From DAITAZ01 sp036824045 (GTDB lineage Bacteria > Pseudomonadota > Gammaproteobacteria > Burkholderiales > Rhodocyclaceae), in contig DAITAZ010000012.1 in NCBI GenBank assembly GCA_036824045.1, positions 1 to 64,000 of the forward strand: a stretch of 64,000 bases of DNA, written 5' to 3'. Below the pieces are notes generated by a model. The model ran no database searches and was not told the DNA's origin. It saw nothing but the letters and a program-made list of their open reading frames with translations. Both the position numbers and the translations under genes were made by a program. This document shows, piece by piece, positions 27,075 to 36,381 of the stretch. Position 1 is the first letter of the stretch; every line of letters begins with the position of its first letter.

Positions 27075-27971
27075 ATGGCACTGCAATCGCTGGACATCAA
27101 GCAGCGCTCGGCAACCACCACGCCCGCGCCCCAGGCGCGGGCCACGCTGGAGGTGGCCAAGCTCATCGACGTTTCCGCCTGCATCGGCTGCAAGGCCTGT
27201 CAGGTGGCGTGCATGGAGTGGAATGACGTGCGCGACGAGGTGGGCACGTGTACCGGCGTCTACGACAACCCGGTGGACCTGACCGAGAACTCGTGGACAG
27301 TCATGCGCTACTCCGAGGTGGAGCAAAACGGCAAGCTGGAGTGGCTGATCCGCAAGGATGGCTGCATGCACTGCGCCGACCCGGGCTGCCTCAAGGCCTG
27401 CCCGGCGCCGGGGGCAATCATCCAGTACGCCAACGGGATCGTGGATTTCCACCAGGAAAACTGCATCGGCTGCGGCTACTGCGTGACCGGCTGCCCCTTC
27501 AACGTTCCCCGCATCTCCAAACAGGACAGCAAGGCTTACAAATGCACCTTGTGCTCCGACCGGGTGGCTGTGAATCAGGCCCCAGCCTGCGCCAAAGCCT
27601 GCCCAACCGGGGCGATCCAGTTCGGCAGCAAGGACGACATGAAGGACTACGCTTCCAAGCGCATCGCCGACCTGAAGGAGCGCGGTTACGAAAAAGCCGG
27701 CGTGTACGATCCGGATGGCGTGGGGGGCACCCACGTGATGTACGTACTGCATCACGCGGACCAGCCCCGGCTCTACGCCGGCCTGCCCGAGAGTCCCTCC
27801 ATCAGCCCGCTGGTGTCAGTGTGGAAAGGCTTCGCCAAGCCGCTCGCCACGCTGGCCCTGGCCGGGGTGGCGCTGGGCAGCCTGTTCCATTACGTCACCA
27901 AGGGTCCCAACGAGGTCTCGAAAGAGATCGAGGATGAGATCGAACGTGAAGACAAGGAGGCAGCGAAATGA
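27075..27971 (+). CDS. fdnH: Formate dehydrogenase-N iron-sulfur beta subunit
   Basis: Transfers electrons from FdnG to the membrane cytochrome. Four cysteine clusters are visible: CIGCKACQVAC, CMHCADPGCLKAC, CIGCGYCVTGC and CTLC followed by CAKACP. A conserved YVLHHADQP segment and one C-terminal membrane helix (PLATLALAGVALGSLF) follow. 298 aa, close to E. coli FdnH. It has an AAGGGAG ribosome site and lies 20 bases after fdnG; its TGA overlaps the fdnI ATG. Confidence 0.96.
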   Translation: MALQSLDIKQRSATTTPAPQARATLEVAKLIDVSACIGCKACQVACMEWNDVRDEVGTCTGVYDNPVDLTENSWTVMRYSEVEQNGKLEWLIRKDGCMHCADPGCLKACPAPGAIIQYANGIVDFHQENCIGCGYCVTGCPFNVPRISKQDSKAYKCTLCSDRVAVNQAPACAKACPTGAIQFGSKDDMKDYASKRIADLKERGYEKAGVYDPDGVGGTHVMYVLHHADQPRLYAGLPESPSISPLVSVWKGFAKPLATLALAGVALGSLFHYVTKGPNEVSKEIEDEIEREDKEAAK

Positions 27972-28588
27972 TCCGCGACTCCAAGGACCTCAAGCGGTAC
28001 ACGGCGTCCGAACGGGCCAATCACTGGGTGGTGGGCATCAGTTTCATCCTGCTCGCCCTCTCCGGTCTGGCCTTCTTCCACCCGGCGTTCTTTCCGCTGA
28101 CCCAGCTCTTTGGCGGAGCCGTGTGGGCACGCATCATTCACCCCTTCCTGGGGGTGCTGATGGCGGTCTCCTTCGTTTCCATCTTCTTCCGCTTCCGGCA
28201 TCTGAACGTGATGACCGACGCGGACCGGGAATGGCTGGGCCGCGCCCGGGAGATGGTGGACGGCGACGACCACAACATGCCCGAGGCCGGTAAGTACAAC
28301 GGCGGCCAGAAGGCGATGTTCTGGGCTCTGGCGGCATGCATGCTGCTGATGACCGTGTCAGGCATCCTCATCTGGCGCGCCTACTTCGGCTTCGACATTA
28401 CCCTGGTCCGCCTCGGTGCTGTCGTCCATGCCGCGGTCGGCGCCGTGATGATCGCCTTGATCATGGTGCACGTGTACGCTGCCATCTGGGTGAAAGGCAC
28501 CATCCGCGCCATGTGGTACGGCACGGTGACCCGCGCCTGGGCCAAACAGCACCACCGCGCCTGGTATCGGCAGGTGACCGGCAAGTAG
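27968..28588 (+). CDS. fdnI: Formate dehydrogenase-N cytochrome b556 gamma subunit
   Basis: Diheme membrane cytochrome that passes electrons from formate to quinone. Four hydrophobic helices are visible, with candidate haem-ligand His residues in RANHWVVG, IIHPFLGV, VVHAAVG and VHVYAAIWV. 206 aa, near the E. coli length (217). Coupled to fdnH by an ATGA overlap. A stable hairpin follows in the 65-base gap before fdhE. Confidence 0.94.
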   Translation: MIRDSKDLKRYTASERANHWVVGISFILLALSGLAFFHPAFFPLTQLFGGAVWARIIHPFLGVLMAVSFVSIFFRFRHLNVMTDADREWLGRAREMVDGDDHNMPEAGKYNGGQKAMFWALAACMLLMTVSGILIWRAYFGFDITLVRLGAVVHAAVGAVMIALIMVHVYAAIWVKGTIRAMWYGTVTRAWAKQHHRAWYRQVTGK

Positions 28589-28599
28589 ATGCAGCAAGA

Positions 28600-28624
28600 C
28601 CCGCGGGGTACTCCTCCCCGCGGG
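28600..28624 (+). terminator. Intercistronic hairpin between fdnI and fdhE
   Basis: A 9-bp GC stem (CCCGCGGGG at 28600-28608 with 28616-28624) closes a 7-base loop. There is no U run, so it is more likely an mRNA stabiliser or attenuating structure that separates abundant structural-gene mRNA from the accessory genes than a full terminator. Confidence 0.45.
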
Positions 28625-28653
28625 CCCCACGACCCACGAGGCATTCCACAACC

Positions 28654-29565
28654 GTGACGAGCATCGTTCATCCCGCCGACGCGCCGCTTGCCCCGGCCGC
28701 GGCCCCACCCGTAATCCTTGCGCCGGCTGACGTTTTCGCGCAGCGGGCGCGCCGTTTCGACACCCTGGCCCAAGGACATGCCCTGGGAGGCTGGCTGCAC
28801 GTGCTGGGCAGCCTGAGCCGTGCCCAGCAGCACGCCCTCGAGCAACTGGCAGAGCCCCCGGTACCGGACTCCGCCACGCGGGCCCGGGCACAGGAACACC
28901 AGATGCCGCCGCTGGCCGGCATCGTCCTGCCACCAGCAATCCTGCATGACACACTGATCCCCATGCTTGAACGGTGTGCGGCGGATCATCCCGCAACCGT
29001 GACCCCCATCGCCAACGGCCTGCGCAGCAGCAGCCCCGAACGCCTGCGCCAACTGGCGGAAAGCCTGCTCGCTGGAGAGCCGGACCCGACGGCCGCCGAC
29101 GCGCTGCCTTTTGTCGCGGCCGCCCTGCAAGTGATCTGGACCAGCGCCGCCCGGAAGCTGGGGACCGGCGGCGTGCCCGCGCTGGCCGACGCCCGCACCG
29201 TGTGCCCCTGTTGCGGCAGTTTTCCCGTGGGCGGCGTGGTACGCCTGGACCCTGCCATCAACAACCTGCGCTACCTGCACTGCTCGCTGTGCAACACCCA
29301 GTGGAACTTTCCGCGGGTGCAGTGCACCGTGTGCGAGGCCGAAAAAACCGTGGCCTACCAGTCCATCGCGGGCAGCAGTGGCGCTGTCCGCGCCGAAACC
29401 TGCGATGACTGTCACAGCTATCTGAAGCTCTATTACCAGGAAAAAGACCCGCTGCTGGACCCGGTGGCCGACGATCTGGCCACGCTGGCGCTGGATGTGC
29501 TGGTGGACGAGGCGGGCTACAACCGCAGCGGCCCCAATCTCCTCTTCGTCCCGGGCCAGAGCTGA
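28654..29565 (+). CDS. fdhE: Formate dehydrogenase accessory protein FdhE
   Basis: Cytoplasmic rubredoxin-like assembly factor needed for activity of exported formate dehydrogenases. Four CxxC motifs typical of FdhE appear in the C-terminal half: CPCC, CSLC, CTVC and CDDC. No ATG is available; the GTG at 28654 after a GAGGC ribosome site gives 303 aa, near the 309 aa of E. coli FdhE. It lies between fdnI and selA. Confidence 0.92.
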   Translation: MTSIVHPADAPLAPAAAPPVILAPADVFAQRARRFDTLAQGHALGGWLHVLGSLSRAQQHALEQLAEPPVPDSATRARAQEHQMPPLAGIVLPPAILHDTLIPMLERCAADHPATVTPIANGLRSSSPERLRQLAESLLAGEPDPTAADALPFVAAALQVIWTSAARKLGTGGVPALADARTVCPCCGSFPVGGVVRLDPAINNLRYLHCSLCNTQWNFPRVQCTVCEAEKTVAYQSIAGSSGAVRAETCDDCHSYLKLYYQEKDPLLDPVADDLATLALDVLVDEAGYNRSGPNLLFVPGQS

Positions 29566-29611
29566 GCCCCCCGGCCTGCCTTCGCCTTTCTGCCCCGTGC
29601 GGGTGAAAGCC

Positions 29612-31027
29612 ATGAACCAGAAAATCCCTCTACCTTCCGTGGACCGCTTGCTGGGCGCGCCAGCCCTCGCGTCCGCCATCGCGCTTCACGGCCGCAGCTT
29701 CGTGACCGCCGCCGTCCGCGCCGAGCTGGCGGGCGCCCGGGAGGGCGCCCGAAACGGCTTGCCCGTCCCGGATGTGCCGGCGCTGGAAACCGCCATTGGC
29801 CGACGGCTGGAAGAAGCCGCCCGCCCCCGGCTGCGGCCGGTGTTCAACCTCACCGGCACGGTGCTGCACACCAATCTGGGCCGCGCCCAACTGCCCGAAG
29901 CGGCCATCGCGGCCATGGCCGAAGCGGCCCGCCGGCCCTGCGCCCTGGAATACGACCTGGAAACCGGCGGCCGGGGCGACCGGGACGATCTGATCAGCCC
30001 GCTCGTGCAGGAGATCGTGGGCGGCGCCCGGGAAGTGAGCGCCACCGTGGTGAACAACAATGCCGCCGCCGTGCTGCTCTGCCTCAATGCCCTTGCCCAG
30101 GGGCGGCAGGCCATCGTCTCCCGGGGCGAACTGGTGGAGATCGGCGGTGCCTTTCGCGTGCCCGACATCATGCGCCGGGCCCAGGTAAAGCTCACGGAGG
30201 TGGGCACCACCAACCGCACCCACGCCCGGGACTACCGGGAAGCCATTGGCCCCCGCACCGGCCTGTTGATGAAGATCCACACCTCGAACTACGCGGTCAC
30301 CGGATTCACCGCCAGCGTGCCCGAGGCGGAAGTGGCCGCGATTGCCCATGAACACGGACTCCCGATGATGGTGGATCTGGGCAGCGGCACCCTGGTGGAC
30401 ATGACCCGCTACGGCCTGCCAGGGGAACCCACGCCCCAGCAGGCACTGGCGGCGGGCGCCGATGTGGTGACCTTCTCCGGCGACAAGCTGCTGGGCGGCC
30501 CCCAGGCCGGGCTGATCGTGGGCAGACCCGATCTCATCGCGCGGATCAAGAAAAATCCGCTCAAGCGCGCCCTGCGGGTGGGCAAGACCACCCTGGCAGC
30601 CCTGGAAGCCGTGCTGCGGCTCTACCGGGACCCGGAGGCGCTGGCCCGCCAGCTTCCCACACTGCGCTTGCTGACGCGGTCCGAGGCCGAACTGGAGGCC
30701 GCCGCCCGGCGCCTGCACCCCGCACTGCAAACCGCCCTGGGCGACCTGTGGGAGGTCAGCATCGCCCCCTGTGCCAGCCAGATCGGCAGCGGCGCACTGC
30801 CGGTGGAGCGTCTGCCGTCCCGCGCGCTGGTGTCCCGGCCCCGGGCCAAGCGGGGCGGGCGCCTGCTCGGCGCCCTGGAAGCCGCCCTGCGCGCGCAGCC
30901 CGTTCCGGTGATCGGCCGCGTTCGGGACGACGCGCTCTGGCTCGATCTCCGCTGCCTTGAGCCGGCGGACGAGCCTGACTTTGCCGCCCAATTGGCACAA
31001 CTGCGCATCCCCGGGGGGACTCGGTGA
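29612..31027 (+). CDS. selA: L-seryl-tRNA(Sec) selenium transferase
   Basis: PLP enzyme that converts seryl-tRNA(Sec) to selenocysteyl-tRNA(Sec) using selenophosphate. The PLP lysine is in SGDKLLGGPQAG (K292), and the N-terminal motif VFNLTGTVLHTNLGRA is characteristic. 471 aa from the ATG at 29612, which follows fdhE by 46 bases; family length about 463. Its TGA overlaps the GTG of selB. Confidence 0.96.
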   Translation: MNQKIPLPSVDRLLGAPALASAIALHGRSFVTAAVRAELAGAREGARNGLPVPDVPALETAIGRRLEEAARPRLRPVFNLTGTVLHTNLGRAQLPEAAIAAMAEAARRPCALEYDLETGGRGDRDDLISPLVQEIVGGAREVSATVVNNNAAAVLLCLNALAQGRQAIVSRGELVEIGGAFRVPDIMRRAQVKLTEVGTTNRTHARDYREAIGPRTGLLMKIHTSNYAVTGFTASVPEAEVAAIAHEHGLPMMVDLGSGTLVDMTRYGLPGEPTPQQALAAGADVVTFSGDKLLGGPQAGLIVGRPDLIARIKKNPLKRALRVGKTTLAALEAVLRLYRDPEALARQLPTLRLLTRSEAELEAAARRLHPALQTALGDLWEVSIAPCASQIGSGALPVERLPSRALVSRPRAKRGGRLLGALEAALRAQPVPVIGRVRDDALWLDLRCLEPADEPDFAAQLAQLRIPGGTR

Positions 31028-32949
31028 TCATCGGCACCGCCGGCCACATCGACCACGGCAAGACCACCCTGGTGAAAGCCCTGACCGGGGTGGACGCGGA
31101 CCGCCTGCCCGAGGAAAAGGCCCGGGGCATCACCCTGGACCTGGGCTATGCCTACACCAGCCTGGCCGACGGCACCCGGCTGGGCTTTGTGGACGTGCCG
31201 GGCCACGAGCGCCTGGTGCACAACATGCTGGCGGGGGCCACCGGGATCGATTTCCTGTTGCTGGTGGTGGCGGCGGATGACGGCCCGATGCCCCAGACCC
31301 GGGAGCATCTGACAATTGCCGGCTTGCTCGGCATCCGCCGGGCAGCGGTGGCGCTGACGAAGATCGACGCGGTGGAGGCGTCCCGCCAGTCCGAGGCGGA
31401 AGTGGAAATTTCGGCCCTGCTAGCCGAAAGCGGCTACGCCGATACGCCCGTGTTCCCGGTGTCGGGCCGCTCGGGCTTCGGGGTGGAAGCGCTACGCGAC
31501 CATCTGCACGCTGCGGCTGGTGAGGTGGCGACGGATGCTCGCCGCCGGGCCGCCCGAGGAGGCTTCCGGCTGGCCATTGACCGTTGTTTCAGCCTCAGTG
31601 GCGCCGGCACCGTGGTGACCGGCACAGCGTTTGCCGGCCATGTGCGGGCGGGCGAAACCCTGGTGCTGACACCGCCCGGCATCCCGGTACGGGTACGCAG
31701 CCTGCGGGTACAAGACCAGCCCGCGCCCGCTGGCGGATACGGCCAGCGCATCGCCCTCGCGCTGACCGGAGACTTCGAGCGGAACCAGATCCAGCGCGGC
31801 CACTGGCTCACCCACCCGGCCCTGCACCATCCGGTCACCCGCCTCTGCGCCCAACTGCAGGTCCCCCCCGGCGGCAAACCCCTGCGCCATTGGACCCCGG
31901 TCCACCTGCATCTGGGCGCGGAAGACGTGCTGGCCCGGGTGCAAGTGCTCGAAGGCGAACTGATCGAGCCGGGTGAGGCACGCCTGGTGGAACTGGTCCT
32001 GGATCGCCCCATCGGCGCCCTGATCGCCGACCGCTTCGTCCTGCGCGACCAAAGTGCCCGGCACACCCTGGCCGGGGGGCGGGTACTGGACATCGCGCCC
32101 CCTCAGCGGCATCGGCGCAGTCCGGCGCGCCTGGATGTCTTGCGTGCCGGGGCAAGCGGAAACCCCCAGTCCGCCCTCGCGGCCGCCCTCGCCCACAGCG
32201 GCGACGGCGTGGATCTGGACGCCTTCGCCCGGGCCTGGAACCTGCCTGCCGAGGACGCGACGGCACTCTGGGCGCAGCACACCCTGCAGATTGTGCCCGA
32301 GGGCGAAAGACGGCTGGGGTTCGCCCGGGATGTCTGGCGCGCATTGAACGATCGGCTGCTGGAGGCACTGGCGGCGGAGCATGAGCGAGCCCCGGACATG
32401 CTCGGCGTCGAGCCCGAACGCCTGCGCCGCATGACCCGGCCGTCCCTCTCCCGCGCCGGGTTTCTCGCCCTGCTGGACGGGCTGCTGGCCACTGGACACG
32501 CGCTGCGTAGCGGCAACTGGATACACCTGCCCGGTCACACCGCCACGCTCAGCGCCGCGGATACCGCTGCCTGGGCGGCCCTGCGCCCCCGGCTGGAAGA
32601 AAACCCCTACGGTCCGCCCCGGGTGAGGGACATCGCCCGCGCCACAGGCGAGGATGAAGTCCGGGTGCGGCTGTTGCTGAAAAGGGTAGCCCGGCTGGGT
32701 TGGGCTTACCCCGTGGCCCACGACCACTACTTCACCGCGCCAGCCGTCAGCCAGTTGGCCGAAATGGTTGCGACGCTGTGCGAGCAGGAGGGGGAAGCCC
32801 GTGCCGCGGCACTGCGCGACCACATTGGCGGCGGTCGCAAAGTGGCCATTCACATCCTCGAGTTCTTCGACCGCATCGGCTACACTCGCCGCGTCCGTGA
32901 CAGCCACGTGCTGCGCGGCGAGTCGAGCCGCACCATGAGTTTTCTATGA
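31024..32949 (+). CDS. selB: Selenocysteine-specific elongation factor SelB
   Basis: GTPase that brings Sec-tRNA to UGA codons marked by a SECIS hairpin. G-domain motifs: GHIDHGKTTL (residues about 6-15), DVPGHE, and TKID. EF-Tu-like domains II and III follow, then C-terminal winged-helix repeats (about 380-641) that bind the SECIS RNA. The GTG start overlaps the selA TGA. 641 aa. The gene for tRNA-Sec begins two bases after its stop. Confidence 0.96.
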   Translation: MIIGTAGHIDHGKTTLVKALTGVDADRLPEEKARGITLDLGYAYTSLADGTRLGFVDVPGHERLVHNMLAGATGIDFLLLVVAADDGPMPQTREHLTIAGLLGIRRAAVALTKIDAVEASRQSEAEVEISALLAESGYADTPVFPVSGRSGFGVEALRDHLHAAAGEVATDARRRAARGGFRLAIDRCFSLSGAGTVVTGTAFAGHVRAGETLVLTPPGIPVRVRSLRVQDQPAPAGGYGQRIALALTGDFERNQIQRGHWLTHPALHHPVTRLCAQLQVPPGGKPLRHWTPVHLHLGAEDVLARVQVLEGELIEPGEARLVELVLDRPIGALIADRFVLRDQSARHTLAGGRVLDIAPPQRHRRSPARLDVLRAGASGNPQSALAAALAHSGDGVDLDAFARAWNLPAEDATALWAQHTLQIVPEGERRLGFARDVWRALNDRLLEALAAEHERAPDMLGVEPERLRRMTRPSLSRAGFLALLDGLLATGHALRSGNWIHLPGHTATLSAADTAAWAALRPRLEENPYGPPRVRDIARATGEDEVRVRLLLKRVARLGWAYPVAHDHYFTAPAVSQLAEMVATLCEQEGEARAAALRDHIGGGRKVAIHILEFFDRIGYTRRVRDSHVLRGESSRTMSFL

Positions 32950-32951
32950 AC

Positions 32952-33047
32952 GGAAGAGATCGTTCCCCGGTGGGGCGCCCGGTCTTCAAAACCGGGAGGG
33001 GCCGTCAGACGGTCCCTGGTGGGTTCGACTCCCACTCTCTTCCGCCA
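32952..33047 (+). tRNA. selC: tRNA-Sec (anticodon UCA)
   Basis: A 96-nt tRNA with the bacterial selenocysteine hallmarks: an 8-bp acceptor stem (GGAAGAGA/TCTCTTCC), a 6-bp anticodon stem CCCGGT/ACCGGG around CTTCAAA with anticodon TCA, a long variable arm (GGGGCCGT-CAG-ACGGTCCC), T-arm GTGGG-TTCGACT-CCCAC, discriminator G and encoded CCA. Its position two bases after selB suggests release by processing of the sel transcript. Confidence 0.97.
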
Positions 33048-33102
33048 CTTGTGTCACCCGGGCTGTCCCGCGTCGTGCAACCCATCCAAGCGTTAGCGCC
33101 CC

Positions 33103-33537
33103 ATGAGTGAACCCCCTTTTTGCGGCCGGGTCCCCCATGACCGCCTGTACGACGCCAGCCTGGACATGTGGGTCAAGCTGGAAGGTGGGCTGATCCGCAT
33201 CGGCACCACTGCGTTTGGCGCCCACCTGGCAGGCAAGATCGTCGCCTTCACCGCCAAGCCCAGGGGCGCGCGGGTCGAGGTCGGGCGCGGCCTGGGCACG
33301 GTGGAATGTGCCAAGACCGTGCTGGCGGTACGCGCGCCGGTCAGCTTCGAGTTGGTCGAAGCAAACGAAATGGCCGAAGAGCAAGGAGAACGGGTCGGGC
33401 TGGACCCTTATGGCACCGGCTGGATGGTACTGGGCCGGCCGACGGACTGGGCTGCCAACAGCGGGCGCCTGGTGAGCGCCGCCGCCTACCGGGAGCACGT
33501 GCTGCAGCTGGAACCAGGAGCACGATTCGATGACTGA
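33103..33537 (+). CDS. GcvH-like lipoyl-domain protein
   Basis: A 144-residue protein shaped like glycine cleavage H protein: DMWVKLEGGLIRIGTTAFG resembles the GcvH N-terminal strands, and VECAKTVLAVRAP places a lysine (K71) where GcvH carries lipoate (consensus ESVKA). No gcvT or gcvP is nearby. It overlaps a DsrE-like gene by eight bases, pointing to a linked sulfur or selenium carrier function; GcvH-like lipoate-binding proteins act as sulfur carriers in some thiosulfate/heterodisulfide systems. Modification at K71 is inference. Cotranscription with selC upstream is possible. Confidence 0.7.
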   Translation: MSEPPFCGRVPHDRLYDASLDMWVKLEGGLIRIGTTAFGAHLAGKIVAFTAKPRGARVEVGRGLGTVECAKTVLAVRAPVSFELVEANEMAEEQGERVGLDPYGTGWMVLGRPTDWAANSGRLVSAAAYREHVLQLEPGARFDD

Positions 33538-33916
33538 GCCCCTCGAACCGGGCCTCGCCATCCTGGTATGGAGCGCCAGCGACCAGGACCCCGCCCGCTG
33601 CGTGACGCCGCTCATGCTGGCGCAGACCGCCCGGGCGCTGGACATGGAGGTGGAACTGCATTTCGCCGGACCGGCGGTGGCGCTGTTGCAGCCCAGTCTC
33701 GCCGCAAGCCTTTACCCCACCGCCACAGCGGAAAAATCCCTGCTGGACCACCTGAACGAGACCCTGGCGGCGGGCGTCCGGATATTCGCCTGCGCCATGG
33801 CGCGTCAGGCGTATCTGCCGCCCGGCGCGGAACTGCTGGATGAAGTGCGGGCGGCCGGCATCACCGCCTTCACCGTCCGCAGCGTGGAGCCAGGGTGGCG
33901 CAGCCTGGTGTTCTGA
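33530..33916 (+). CDS. DsrE/DsrF-like family protein
   Basis: A 128-residue alpha/beta protein with the DsrE-like pattern: an N-terminal strand (LAILVWSASDQD), helix TPLMLAQTARALDMEVELHFAGPAV, and RIFACAMARQAY placing Cys88 where DsrE/TusD relatives carry their persulfide cysteine. C24 is the other cysteine. It overlaps the GcvH-like gene by eight bases. A role as a thiol/persulfide or selenide relay with that protein is inferred, not shown. Its TGA and the convergent psd stop both lie inside the perfect palindrome CTGAGCGCGCTCAG (33913-33926). Confidence 0.7.
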   Translation: MTEPLEPGLAILVWSASDQDPARCVTPLMLAQTARALDMEVELHFAGPAVALLQPSLAASLYPTATAEKSLLDHLNETLAAGVRIFACAMARQAYLPPGAELLDEVRAAGITAFTVRSVEPGWRSLVF

Positions 33917-33922
33917 GCGCGC

Positions 33923-34567
33923 TCAGGCCAGTTCTGCGAGCACCGTGGTGGTGGCGGACACCTTGTCGCCAATGGCGACCTTGGGCCGGGCATCGGTGGG
34001 CAGATACACATCCACCCGCGAACCGAAACGGATGAAGCCGTAACGCTGCCCGCGGCTGAGCGGCGTGCCCGCTTCCACGTAACACAGGATGCGCCGCGCA
34101 ATCAGGCCGGCGACTTGCACACAGGTGACCTCCTGCCCATCCGTGGTGGTGATCCACAGGGCATTGCGCTCGTTCTCGGTGGAGGCCTTGTCCAGGGCGG
34201 CATTCACGAAGGCACCCGGGTTGTACCAGCGCTGCTTGACCACCCCATCCACCGGACTGCGGTTGGAATGGACATTGAACACGTTCATGAAGACGCTGAT
34301 TTTCAGCGCTTCACGCTTCAGGTAGGGATCCTGGGTTTTTTCCACCACGACGATGCGGCCATCGGCGGGCGACAGGACGTTCTTGGCGCCCGCAGGGATC
34401 TCCCGGGCAGGGTCCCGGAAGAACTGGAGCACGAAGAGGGCGATCAGCCACAAGGGCAACGACCACCCAAATCCCGCAGAGACCTGCACGGCCACAGCGG
34501 CAATGACGGCACCGGCCAGGAACGGCCAGCCCTCGCGGGCAATAATCGGATGCGGATAATGGGACAT
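33923..34567 (-). CDS. psd: Phosphatidylserine decarboxylase proenzyme (short PSD-A type)
   Basis: Converts phosphatidylserine to phosphatidylethanolamine. It is a pyruvoyl enzyme whose self-cleavage site is in RFGSRVDVY (Gly-Ser) near the C-terminus. N-terminal hydrophobic helices and DGRIVVVEK, then FMNVFNVHSNRSPVDG, are typical. The Met at 34567 (MSHYPHPIIAREGWPF) gives 214 aa, matching the family; the frame extends to 34621 without support. It follows ilvC on the same strand. Confidence 0.93.
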   Translation of the reverse strand: MSHYPHPIIAREGWPFLAGAVIAAVAVQVSAGFGWSLPLWLIALFVLQFFRDPAREIPAGAKNVLSPADGRIVVVEKTQDPYLKREALKISVFMNVFNVHSNRSPVDGVVKQRWYNPGAFVNAALDKASTENERNALWITTTDGQEVTCVQVAGLIARRILCYVEAGTPLSRGQRYGFIRFGSRVDVYLPTDARPKVAIGDKVSATTTVLAELA

Positions 34568-34651
34568 GGGCTCTTGGGGGGCGGGCGCCCCGCCCGGGGG
34601 AAAAAGCGGCTGCGGGCGCACCCGCCGGGTGCGCCCGCAAGGATGAGGCGA

Positions 34652-35668
<1,017 letters not shown>

Positions 35669-35718
35669 TGCAAACCCCTCAGGATGAATGGTTGGGCTAG
35701 ACCCGCCAGGTGGCGGCG

Positions 35719-36210
35719 TCAGACCCGAAGAATGCGATCGCCGCGACCGATGCCGCAGACACCGGTGCGGACAGTCTCGAGGATCAGGGAACCGTCAATG
35801 GCTTCCAGGAACGCGTCCAGCTTGGACGTATTGCCCGTCAGCTCGATCACGTAGGTGGATTCGGTCACGTCGATGATGCGGCCACGGAAGACATCGGCCA
35901 TACGCTTCATCTCTTCCCGGTCCTTGCCGGTGGCCCGCACCTTGACCAGCATCAGTTCCCGCTCGATGTGGGCCGCTTCGGAGAGATCCACCACCTTGAC
36001 GATCTCCACCAGCTTGTTGAGCTGCTTGGTGATCTGCTCGATCACATCGTCGGAACCAATGGTAACAATGGTCATCCGCGATAGCGATGCGTCCTCGGTG
36101 GGCGCGACAGTCAGTGATTCGATGTTGTAGCCGCGGGCGGAAAACAGCCCGGACACGCGGGACAACGCGCCGGCTTCATTCTCGATCAGCAGGGAAATGA
36201 TGTGTCTCAT
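35719..36210 (-). CDS. ilvH: Acetolactate synthase small regulatory subunit
   Basis: ACT-domain regulatory subunit giving valine feedback control. MRHIISLLIENEAGALSRVSGLFSARGYNIESL is the classic ACT N-terminus (cited as positions 1-33; key residues NEAGALSRV). The Met at 36210 gives 163 aa, the normal length; an upstream extension to 36258 has no support. It follows ilvB after 171 bases. Confidence 0.95.
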   Translation of the reverse strand: MRHIISLLIENEAGALSRVSGLFSARGYNIESLTVAPTEDASLSRMTIVTIGSDDVIEQITKQLNKLVEIVKVVDLSEAAHIERELMLVKVRATGKDREEMKRMADVFRGRIIDVTESTYVIELTGNTSKLDAFLEAIDGSLILETVRTGVCGIGRGDRILRV

Positions 36211-36381
36211 TGCGAGAACCTTATGGGAATTATGGGAAAAGTTGAGCGCTGAACCCACCCCTCACCGACCGGGCTGCCGGAAGCCGGTGCCCGCCGCGCC
36301 CCGAGCCGGTAAGCCCGGGACACCCGACGCTCCGGCATCCAGCCGGAACGCCCCGATCAGGGAAGGAAGTAACCGGAAACC

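Noticed and set aside
23557..27081. A 1174-residue minus-strand open frame antisense to fdnG
   Set aside because: It is a shadow of the GC-rich fdnG coding frame, has no family features, overlaps the regulator gene in another frame, and would cross the fdnG promoter region.
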